Source: Mycoplasmopsis bovirhinis
Lineage (GTDB): Bacteria; Bacillota_I; Bacilli_A; Mycoplasmatales; Metamycoplasmataceae
Assembly (NCBI RefSeq): GCF_900660515.1
Contig: NZ_LR214972.1
Coordinates: 620,001-684,000, forward strand
Reading direction: 5' to 3'
Length of the DNA stretch: 64,000 nt
The notes under the pieces: generated by a model
Databases searched by the model: none
Seen by the model: the letters and a program-made list of their open reading frames with translations, nothing else
What the model was told of the DNA's origin: nothing
In this document: piece after piece, positions 56,002-64,000 of the stretch
Layout: the number at the start of each line of letters is the position of its first letter
Position numbering within the stretch: the stretch's first letter is position 1
Program-made: the position numbers and the translations under genes

Positions 56002-56661
56002 TTACTTATGATATGGTTTTTTACCAAAACGTCTAAGCATTTTAAACATTTGTGATTCTTCTAAATAGCTTTGGTGCTTATTTTGTTTATATTCATGGTA
56101 TTTGGCATCAGATAATAATTTATCTTGGTGCATAAGATCTAAGTAATAATCAATGATGCTATCATTGAAAAAATAAGCATCATTGTTATAAATACCAATG
56201 AGATTTTGAATTTCATTCAAAATCGTTAGTTTCATAATTTTAGAATAATTAAACTTTTTAGCATTTGTTTCAAATTCTTCTTTATCCACAATTTGCAATT
56301 CTTTATTAGGATAATGTTTTATATCTAAATCATAATCAATGAATTTAATAGTATTATCTTCATAAATAGGTTGCGAAGCTAAATTTATGTAATAACATTT
56401 AGCTCCGCTGCGAAGCATCATGATAGTATTATAAAAACTATCTTTTGGTATAAACCATAAAGCATCATCAGTGTAAGATCAACCTTTACGGCCTTTGATG
56501 TTTTCGATTACGCGTGAACCTTTTAAAGATAAGACTAAATGTCTTTTATTATGAAATAAAAGCTTTGCATTAGTTCATTGGCGGTATAAAAAGCCATTGT
56601 GCTTATAAGCTTGGACATTAACTATTTGCCCAACTTTAATGTCATGAAAATCTCATGACAT
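56002..56661 (-). CDS. DUF402 family protein (nucleoside di/triphosphate phosphatase-like)
   Basis: 219 residues from the ATG at 56659-56661, which overlaps the stop of the metalloprotease gene (TAATG). Features: KHNGFLYRQW, YINLASQPIYED, FIDYDLDIKHYP, KEEFETNAKKF, typical of DUF402/Ntdp proteins, which hydrolyse nucleoside di- and triphosphates. The Trp codons near the start are TGA. Coupling to a surface protease is curious but may reflect only operon organisation. Confidence 0.8.
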
Positions 56662-58961
56662 TATTTAATTGCCTTTAAAGTAATGTTTCCATTTGTATTT
56701 TCAACAAGAAATTTATCAAATTTAGAAGATGTTGCATTAGTAGATCTTTGGGTTGTTACTGGACGTTGAGTTGGCAGAGTAATTTCTTGCTGAACTAATT
56801 CATCTTCACTTGCTACACCATCATTATTTTTATCTTTTCATAAATGAATGGTCGAATTATCTTTAACTTCAATAAAGTCTTTAGTGATATAACTTAAATA
56901 GTTTTGGGTATAACCTGCATCTGAAGGGTATAGCCGGTTGTCAATTTGTGTTTGACGTTCACTTGTTACCCTAAGATTCACACCTTCACCTTCTTGCATT
57001 TTTGCACCTTGGTCAATATCTTTATGACCGAAGAAATTAAAAGTATTTGAATATTTAAATAAACTTTGGCCATAAATTTTACCATTTTGTTTAACAACTA
57101 AACCATCAACTTTCTTATCTGTTTTGATATAACCTGTAAATCTAACTAAAGTTGGATATTGAGTATTAGTCGTTTCAAGTCCTTGGTCATTTTTAGATAC
57201 AATATTTTTAGTATAAATTTGACTTATAGTTTTACCATAACCCATAGTTTCTAAAAATACTTTATAAAATTCGACTGCTCTATTTTTAGTTTTTTTAGCT
57301 GGTAATTCTCCTGGGTTTTCTGTAGTAGTGACTATTTCTCTTCTGCCATCTCATGAAGTTGTAGTAGATACACTATCAACAGTTCTAAATTTATTAATAT
57401 CAAAAACAGAGTTTGGCATTACAGTAGCATTAAATCTTGGTGAATTATCATAAAAGTTAACACCTTCACCATTTTGGAATCATCCTTGACGACGTTGTGA
57501 ATCAAAATTATTTAAATAAGTATGTGATCAATCTTCAGCATTTCCACTTGGTGAAAAGACTTGAGTAACTCTGTTGTATTGATCGGTTTCTAAGTAGCGT
57601 ACTCCAAACCATGTAATGCTATTTTGTCCTGCTTCCATTTTTTCAAGTGTTTTATTTTCTTCATTCATTGAAAAATATGATTCAAAAGCATACTTTGTGT
57701 ATTCTCTTGGAACAAGTTCAGTTAACGAGAAATTATATTTAAGTCTTGATTTAGTAGTAGTAAAAGAACCACTTGGTGAAATAGCCATGTATTGAGTTTG
57801 TAATTCTCTTAAATGTTCTGGCGTTTGAAGTTCATTAGCCAAACGTCATATATCATTTAATGATAAATTATTGTATAAAAGAATTGACTTAACTCTTGTG
57901 GCTCCTAATTTTTCTAACACTTCATCTTTGATATAAGCTTTTTTATTAACATCAAAGTTTAAAAGACTATAAAAATTAGAGCTAAAGTATGAATTTCAAA
58001 ATTGTCTTGCACCATGGCTATGATCAGCATTTTCAGCAGTTGTTCCTGGGTTATAGTATATTTCAGTTGTTTGACGTTTAGTTACATCTTTTGCATTAGC
58101 TTTATCAACACTAACTTTAGGGTCCTCAATTAAACCAATTTCAGCATAAACTGTTACTCAGTGGTGGATGTATTCGTGGAAGATTGTTGGCATTAAACCA
58201 CCAATAATTTCATAAGTACTGAAACCTTTATTTTGAACTGATGAACCATTTACAAACATTCTTCGTGAATCAGGCATATATAATCCATTAACTTTATCAT
58301 TAATAATTTTATAATCATTAATTGAGATAGATTTAAGGTCATAAATTTCTTGACCATATGGAATTTTGCGTTTAAATTCATGAACTAAATTTAAAAGACC
58401 ACTTTTACCAAGTTGGTATTTTCATGCTCCTGTTCTTTGATCTAAGTATGCATGTTCTCTTCAAATTAATTCAGTTTGCGTATCTACGAATTCTAAATAT
58501 GGTTCACCATTACGATCTAACTCCTTTACTTTATCAATGTTTGTATTAATCATTGAATTAAGTTTGGCTAATTCTTTTGCCTTTTGTTCTTGAGATAAAG
58601 AAGTTGTAAAATATACTTCTTTATCCGAGATTTTTAAAAAGTTGTTAGTTGTAGTGTTGTTTGCAACTGAATCTTTTCCTTGTGGTTGGTTAGAATTATT
58701 TTCATCAGGGCTAACAGGGTTTTTTTCATGTTCTTTTAAAGCTGGATCTTTAGGATCACCAATTACATTACGTTCATATGAACCATTTTTTGAACCTGGT
58801 GAACCATTTTGATTATCATTACCATTATTTGGGTCAAAAATTTGGCCTATTTTAATAATTTCTCTTTTAATATCATCACCAATGCTGCATGAAGATGCAA
58901 CAATTGGAAGAGTTAAAAGAGGAATGATTGATATTTTTTTTATTAATTTTCTAAATTTCAT
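56661..58961 (-). CDS. Zinc metalloprotease surface lipoprotein
   Basis: 766 residues. Lipobox IVASSC (Cys25) and a 90-residue Asn/Gly/Pro-rich stalk, then a metalloprotease core with FHEYIHHW (HEXXH, near residue 262). The rest of the protein has no membrane helix and is mostly beta/Ser/Thr-rich. It resembles the MYPU_1760-type mycoplasma metalloproteases. It should act at the outer face of the membrane on host or own surface proteins. Trp codons are TGA throughout. Confidence 0.8.
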
Positions 58962-59150
58962 TGCTATGTATTCTCCTTTATAGAACTAAATATAGTTCAA
59001 TTATAACATAATAATAATATATATTTAGATATATAAAATTAGTTATTTTTCAAATAATTAACATGATAATTTTGAATTATTTAATAATTATTTGCAAAAA
59101 TTTATTCAAAAACTAGTATAATATTATTATATATTTATGGAGGTTAATTT

Positions 59151-59366
59151 ATGTATAAATATAAGGCAAGATTATTATCAGATGGGCAAATTATTGCCAA
59201 AGCAAATACTTTAGAAGAATTAGAAGGGTTAATCAAAGGATTCCGTAGAGGACAAAAACATAGAGAACACACCCAAGGGAATGTTAAAATTGAAATTATT
59301 CATGTTGAACGTAATCACCTTAGAGGCGAAAACTACTCTAAAGAAGTTTTAATTAAAGTAGTTTAA
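59151..59366 (+). CDS. Small conserved-looking protein, unknown
   Basis: 71 residues, strong ribosome site (TGGAGG) and its own terminator. Basic, with RLLSDGQIIAKANTLEELE and a central GFRRGQKHREHTQGN. No Trp or Cys. I do not recognise it; the small fold and basic loop could suit RNA binding, but that is a guess. Confidence 0.7.
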   Translation: MYKYKARLLSDGQIIAKANTLEELEGLIKGFRRGQKHREHTQGNVKIEIIHVERNHLRGENYSKEVLIKVV

Positions 59367-59381
59367 TATTTTTTTAGTTTT

Positions 59382-59418
59382 ACCAAGATTTTAAAAAGTT
59401 TTAAAATCTTGGTTTTTA
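59382..59418 (+). terminator. Terminator of the small gene at 59151
   Basis: ACCAAGATTTTAAAA / TTTTAAAATCTTGGT, perfect 15-base arms with a 2-base gap, then T5. Confidence 0.85.
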
Positions 59419-59447
59419 TAATTTTATTTAATTATTAAGGAGTAATT

Positions 59448-60635
59448 ATGCAAAAAATTTTAGTGATTAATGCCGGAAGTAGTTCGATTAAAATGAGTTT
59501 GTTTATTAAAGATTCATTAGAACTTTTAGGCAGTGGCCTTGTTGAAAGAATTGGACTATCTCAAGGAAATTTAACTTTAAAATATAAAGAGCAAAAATTT
59601 GAGAAACAAGCTATAATGCCAAATCACCTAAAAGCAGTTGAAGAATTATATGCTTTAATGCAAGAAAGTAATTTGATTAAGGCCAAAAGCGAAATTGAAT
59701 ATATTGGCTTTCGGATTGTTCAAGGTGGTGACGAAATTAAAACTACTACTAAAGTAAATCAGGAAGTAATTCAAATTATTGAAAAATATGCAAGCTATGC
59801 ACCATTGCATAATCCTGGTGCTTTAGAAGCAATTAATGCTTTTAAAAAAATCTTTCCTTTAGCTAAGTTTTCAGCTGACTTTGATACAGCTTTTCATACC
59901 ACAATCGCAAAGGTAAACTATACTTATCCTATTAAAAAAGATTTAGTAAAAGATTTAAATATTAAAAAATATGGAGCTCATGGTATAAGTCATGAATATA
60001 TTACTAAGAAATTACAAGATATTTTAAATAAAGATAAAGTTACTTTTATTAACTTGCACCTTGGAAATGGTGCAAGTTTATGCGCTATAAAAGATTCTAA
60101 ATCTTTTGATACAAGTATGGGACTAACTCCTTTAGCTGGTATTATGATGGGAACTCGCTCAGGAGATATTGATCCTTCAATTCATGAATATGTCTTAAAA
60201 AATACAAATTTAAGTATTTCTGAATTTACTAATATTTTAAATAAAGAATCAGGTCTTTTAGGAGTTTCTGGTATTTCTAGTGATATGAGGGATATTAGAG
60301 CTGCTGCTTCTAGTGGCAATGAAGATGCTTTATTTACTCTTGATTTATATGCACAAAAAATTGCAGATTATTGTGCAATATATTTTAATAAACTTGGAGC
60401 TAAACTAGATGCTTTAGTTTTTACAGCAGGAATTGGTGAAAATGTAGCTGAAATTCGCCAAAGAATTATTGATAAACTTTATTTTAAGAATTTAGTTTTA
60501 AGTAAAGAATATAATGAAGGGCAAATTAATGATTATACCTTAATTTCTGATAAATTATCAGAAATTCCAATTTACGTAATAAGAACTAATGAAGAATTAG
60601 TTATTGCTCAAAATGCTATTAAAATTTATAATTAA
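59448..60635 (+). CDS. ackA: Acetate kinase
   Basis: 395 residues. Motifs: LVINAGSSSIKMSL, FHTTIAKVNYTYP, THIN-like HLGNGASLCAIKDSKS, GTRSGDIDPS and FTAGIGENVAEIR. It makes ATP from acetyl phosphate at the end of fermentation. Ribosome site AAGGAG. Its stop overlaps the coaD start (TAATG). Confidence 0.96.
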   Translation: MQKILVINAGSSSIKMSLFIKDSLELLGSGLVERIGLSQGNLTLKYKEQKFEKQAIMPNHLKAVEELYALMQESNLIKAKSEIEYIGFRIVQGGDEIKTTTKVNQEVIQIIEKYASYAPLHNPGALEAINAFKKIFPLAKFSADFDTAFHTTIAKVNYTYPIKKDLVKDLNIKKYGAHGISHEYITKKLQDILNKDKVTFINLHLGNGASLCAIKDSKSFDTSMGLTPLAGIMMGTRSGDIDPSIHEYVLKNTNLSISEFTNILNKESGLLGVSGISSDMRDIRAAASSGNEDALFTLDLYAQKIADYCAIYFNKLGAKLDALVFTAGIGENVAEIRQRIIDKLYFKNLVLSKEYNEGQINDYTLISDKLSEIPIYVIRTNEELVIAQNAIKIYN

Positions 60636-61069
60636 TGAATAAAGATAATAAAAAAGCTTTGTATGCTGGGAGTTTTAATCCATTTCATAATGGACATTAC
60701 CAAATTTTATTAAAAGCTTTAAACCTCTTTGATGAGGTTTATCTTTTAGTTGCACAAAATCCAAATAAACCAAAAAATGATATAATAGAAAATATTAATT
60801 TAATTAAAGAAAAAACAAAAGGTTTAAAAAACCTTTATGTTTTAGAACCTTATGAAAACATTTTAACAGCTGAAGTAGCCCAAAAACTAAAGATTACATA
60901 TTTAATTCGCTCAGCAAGAAATAACCTGGATTTTCAGTACGAATTAGAATTAGCAAGTCTCAACAAAGGTTTTAACCCAACCCTTGAAACTATTATAATT
61001 ATCCCTGATGAAGAATATGTGAAATATTCTTCATCACAATTACAAAAAATAAAGGAGCAAAATGTTTAA
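60635..61069 (+). CDS. coaD: Phosphopantetheine adenylyltransferase
   Basis: 144 residues. HIGH-type motif AGSFNPFHNGHY, then IRSARNNLDFQYELELASLN and the C-terminal EYVKYSSSQLQKI, which separates CoaD from NadD. It makes dephospho-CoA in the CoA pathway. Eight bases overlap the engB start. Confidence 0.88.
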   Translation: MNKDNKKALYAGSFNPFHNGHYQILLKALNLFDEVYLLVAQNPNKPKNDIIENINLIKEKTKGLKNLYVLEPYENILTAEVAQKLKITYLIRSARNNLDFQYELELASLNKGFNPTLETIIIIPDEEYVKYSSSQLQKIKEQNV

Positions 61070-61640
61070 ATTTATTAAATCTGCGACAAATAAAAATAAT
61101 TGGCATAATCACAATAATTATGAAATAGCTTTTTGGGGTCGTTCTAATGTTGGTAAAAGTAGTTTAATTAATGCTATTGTATCAAATAAAAAATTAGCTC
61201 GAGTTTCAAAAACTCCAGGGAGAACTCAACTGATTAATTTCTTTGAAAATGATTCTGGTGCTGTTTTAGTCGACTTGCCGGGTTATGGCTATGCTAAAGT
61301 TTCACAAGAACAAGCAAAGAGTATGATGTTAATGGTTGAAGATTATTTGGAAAATCGCAAAAATTTAAAACTCTTATACTTGTTAATTGATTCGCGCCAT
61401 GGTATTACAAAAAATGATGCTATTGTCTTAGATTATTTAACAACAATAAAATTACCTTTTGTCTTAGTTTATACTAAAAGCGACAAACTAAGACAAAAAG
61501 ATAAACAAACTTTGCTTAAAAGCATTAAGCAAGCTTATGAAACTTATGGTAAATTTAAATATTTTATTGTTTCGGCGCAAAATAATACTCAAATTAATGA
61601 ACTAATTTTTAATCTTAATGAAGTTTTTGAAGGAGAATAA
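61062..61640 (+). CDS. engB: Ribosome biogenesis GTPase EngB (YsxC/YihA)
   Basis: 192 residues. G1 GRSNVGKSSL, G2 region SKTPGRTQLINFF, G3 DLPGYGYAKVS, G4 TKSD and G5-like VSAQ. It acts in 50S assembly. Translational coupling to coaD by overlap. Confidence 0.95.
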   Translation: MFKFIKSATNKNNWHNHNNYEIAFWGRSNVGKSSLINAIVSNKKLARVSKTPGRTQLINFFENDSGAVLVDLPGYGYAKVSQEQAKSMMLMVEDYLENRKNLKLLYLLIDSRHGITKNDAIVLDYLTTIKLPFVLVYTKSDKLRQKDKQTLLKSIKQAYETYGKFKYFIVSAQNNTQINELIFNLNEVFEGE

Positions 61641-61641
61641 T

Positions 61642-62586
61642 ATGGCAAAACTAACTAATAAAATAATTTTAGGATCAGCAACTTTATTTGTCTTAGCTGG
61701 ATGAACACCAGCTTTAGTTAGTAAAGTTAAACTAACTGCACTTTTTAAACAAGAAACTTTTGATGATAAAGTTAATGCTTTAAAAGCAGAATTATCACAA
61801 TTTAGCTTAGCAACAGGTAATTTTGATGTAAAAGATGAATATGCAAGTAAGTATGCTAATAACCCTACTTACATAAAATCATCACTAAATACTCCTAAAG
61901 GAGAATCAAATTTTTGAAAAAACCAATTATTATTTAGTTCACTTTTAAATAATAAAGATTTAAACCAAAATAAGATTTTTGGTTTAAATCATCCTAAGGG
62001 TCATTTATTAAACATCTATCAAGATAAATATAACATTAGCTTTTATTCATATGCAAGTGACTTAACTGGTACTTTGTATTTAAGAGTAATTTTTAACCCC
62101 AAAAAAAGCACATACTTAAATACTCAAGTTGACTATATTTATAAACTAGAAGGTTTTAAAAAATATGATGAAACATCTTATAGTGAAGGAATGTTTATTA
62201 AAGATGTTAATTTTGTAGAAAACTTATTAACCAATTATCCAACTTTAGATGAATTTGAGCAAGCCTATAATCAAGCAAGTGATGATGCAACTAAAACTGC
62301 TTTTTATAATAAGGTATTTAATTATTATGGTGCATCTGATAGTTCAGCAATTATCCCTTCATCTATTACTCTTAGTTTTGATAAAGAAAACAACACCGTT
62401 ATTTTCCATTCAAGACTAAGAGCTGTTATTAATGATGCTAATTTAGATAATTTAAATAATATTACTACACAAGATACAAATATTAGTGGGAGTTTTAGAA
62501 TAAAATATCCTGTGCCTAAAGTTAAACAAGCAAATTCCGAAACTTCAAATTCACAAGACCAAGCTAATAATAAAAGAAGTGGATAG
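61642..62586 (+). CDS. Membrane-anchored extracellular protein, unknown
   Basis: 314 residues, starting one base after engB. An N-terminal hydrophobic segment (residues 7-24, LGSATLFVLAGWTPALV) has no lipobox Cys, so it is probably an anchor. The rest is hydrophilic, Asn/Lys/Ser-rich and likely extracellular, with a low-complexity tail QANSETSNSQDQANN. TGA encodes Trp three times. I do not recognise the family. Confidence 0.75.
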
Positions 62587-62671
62587 CAAGAGCAAAATAT
62601 TGATTCATAAATTAATCAAAAACAAGCAGAAGAAAGTAAAATTTAGAAAAATTAATAAAACAAAGACTATA

Positions 62672-62698
62672 AAAACAGCTGCAAAGGCAGCTGTTTTG
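62672..62698. terminator. Bidirectional terminator before apt
   Basis: AAAACAGCTGC / GCAGCTGTTTT, perfect arms around a 4-base loop, between convergent genes. Confidence 0.8.
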
Positions 62699-63208
62699 CT
62701 ATGCTTTGATTAATGAATGAATTTGAATTTTATCATCAAATATTTTTTTTGCTTTAAGGTTTTTTAATTCAAGTAAAACAATAATTTTAGTTACACTGGC
62801 TTGTTGTTTAGCAACTAGTTTAACCATTGCGTCAATAGTTCCACCAGTTGCCAAAACATCATCAATAATTGCAACCTTTTGACCTGGTTTAATTAAGTTT
62901 GCTTGTATTTCTAAAGTGTTGTGACCATATTCTAATTCGTAGCTTTGAGATAAAGTTTGACCTGGTAATTTACCAGGCTTACGAACCATAATAAATGGTT
63001 TAGCTGTTTTATAAGCAGCAGCTGTTCCAAATAAAAAACCTCGAGCATCAGGGCTGACAACCACATCTATCTCATCTAAATAACTAGCCATCAAGTCAAT
63101 AGTGGCTTGAAATGCTTTTGGACTAGCTAATAATGGTGCAACATCTTTAAAAATGATACCATCTTTAGGAAAATTTGGAATGTCTTTAATGTAAGTTTCT
63201 AATTTCAT
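62699..63208 (-). CDS. apt: Adenine phosphoribosyltransferase
   Basis: 169 residues. VVSPDARGFLFGTA, VRKPGKLPGQTLSQSYELEY and the PRPP loop VAIIDDVLATGGT. It makes AMP from adenine and PRPP, the main purine salvage step in mollicutes. It follows infB by only 8 bases. Confidence 0.95.
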   Translation of the reverse strand: MKLETYIKDIPNFPKDGIIFKDVAPLLASPKAFQATIDLMASYLDEIDVVVSPDARGFLFGTAAAYKTAKPFIMVRKPGKLPGQTLSQSYELEYGHNTLEIQANLIKPGQKVAIIDDVLATGGTIDAMVKLVAKQQASVTKIIVLLELKNLKAKKIFDDKIQIHSLIKA

Positions 63209-63216
63209 TATAACCT

Positions 63217-64000
63217 TTAATTAATTCTTACATCTTCAAAGAATTCTAAGACATCATCTTCAGCTATATCGTCAAAGTTTTTTATGTGGGTACCAAAGTC
63301 TTTACCTTTAATAACTTCTTTAACATCGTTTAATTCACGGCGTAAGCTTTCTATTACACCATCATGGATTAAAATACCCTTCCGGTAGACTTTAACCTTA
63401 CTATTAGCCTTAACGGCACCTGAATCAACTAAACACCCAGCAATTTTACCTACTTTTGAATAGTAAAAGACTTTGATGATGTGAGCTTGGGCAATTTTGC
63501 GTTCTTCATAAATTGGTGCTTTTTGGCCATCAAGTAAACTTTGACAATCTTCAATAATTTTATAAATAACATTATGTTCAATTAAACTAATGCCTTGTGC
63601 AGCAGCATTTTGTTTAATTGCAGCTGGTGTTTTTAAGTTGAAGACAAAGATAATAGCATTTGAAGCTTGTGCAAGTAAAATATCATTACCATTAACATTT
63701 CCAGCACTTGCTGAAATAATTTTTATAATGGCGTCTTCATTTTCTAAAGCATTTAATTGACCTTTTAAAGCTTCTGCTGTTCCATGTACGTCACTTTTAA
63801 TTAAAATGTTAATAACTTTTTTTCCATCAGTATTTGCTGCTGAAATTGATTTATCATGTAATAAATTCATTTTATCAGCAAAAGCTTTTTCGTTAGCTAA
63901 TTTCTTAGCAAATTTTTCATTGTTAAATCCAACAAACTTATCTCCTGCATCTGGTGCGTAGTTAAGTCCAGTGATGATAGCTGGCGAACCGGGAAGAACT
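63217..64000 (-). CDS. infB: Translation initiation factor IF-2, C-terminal part
   Basis: About 260 residues of the C-terminal half; the frame continues past the window edge. The region includes VINILIKSDVHGTAEALKG, LAQASNAIIFVFNLK and the end domain with HDGVIESLRRELNDVKEV, all typical of IF-2 domains III and C. It delivers formyl-Met-tRNA to the 30S subunit. Confidence 0.95.
   Translation of the reverse strand, partial: VLPGSPAIITGLNYAPDAGDKFVGFNNEKFAKKLANEKAFADKMNLLHDKSISAANTDGKKVINILIKSDVHGTAEALKGQLNALENEDAIIKIISASAGNVNGNDILLAQASNAIIFVFNLKTPAAIKQNAAAQGISLIEHNVIYKIIEDCQSLLDGQKAPIYEERKIAQAHIIKVFYYSKVGKIAGCLVDSGAVKANSKVKVYRKGILIHDGVIESLRRELNDVKEVIKGKDFGTHIKNFDDIAEDDVLEFFEDVRIN

Noticed and set aside
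60635-61069. nadD (nicotinate-nucleotide adenylyltransferase)
   Set aside because: Length 144, the RSARNNLDFQYE block and the C-terminal YSSSQL pattern fit CoaD, not NadD.

Overview
The window is from a wall-less, AT-rich mollicute that reads UGA as tryptophan. Nearly every long gene runs through in-frame TGA codons in conserved proteins (aspS, hisS, pyk, parE, prs, a cytosine methylase), so the pieces must be joined. Lipobox lipoproteins, a p37-type thiamine transporter, BMP-type nucleoside uptake and whiA next to rplT fit the Hominis-group mycoplasmas (Mycoplasmopsis/Metamycoplasma). I cannot name the species.

Layout. 1-1 kb: start of a surface lipoprotein and a decayed serine-protease (DUF31/MIP-like) remnant. 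1-3.5 kb: uvrB plus a small partner. 4-11 kb: a six-gene, translationally coupled minus-strand island (unknown protein, C5-cytosine methylase, GHKL/MORC ATPase, Z1 ATPase, DUF4420-like protein, HNH-like nuclease). It resembles the predicted MORC/Z1 restriction systems and the Mza defence type, but ends in an HNH-like gene. 11.4-15.1 kb: p37-p29-p69 transporter under a TPP riboswitch with a visible Shine-Dalgarno-sequestering platform. 15-18 kb: a DUF2779-type nuclease and tsaC. 18-24.7 kb: membrane proteins (DUF3137-like, split chromate transporter, P-type ATPase, amino-acid permease). 24.8-30.4 kb: greA, putative methyltransferase, ruvX, alaS, mnmA, tRNA-Arg(UCU). 30.5-34.2 kb: heterodimeric ABC exporter. 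34.7-43.3 kb: a lipoprotein 5'-nucleotidase followed by a BMP lipoprotein, a twin-ATPase subunit and two permeases, probably one nucleotide-scavenging unit. The ATPase subunit carries an unusual six-helix membrane insert. 43.3-43.7 kb: a candidate structured RNA. 43.7-54 kb: aspS, hisS, the infC-rpmI-rplT operon with attenuator leader and non-AUG infC start, whiA, pyk, parE and prs. 54-56 kb: a three-module type I specificity gene with a (GA)10 tract and 12-bp in-frame repeats. 56-59 kb: DUF402 protein and a zinc metalloprotease lipoprotein. 59-64 kb: ackA, coaD, engB, a membrane-anchored protein, apt and the 3' part of infB.

The most interesting points are the Z1/MORC/methylase/HNH island, the phase-variable hsdS with two layers of repeats, the TPP riboswitch, the candidate ~0.2 kb RNA at 43.4 kb, and the membrane insert within the second nucleotide-binding domain of the BMP-type ATPase.
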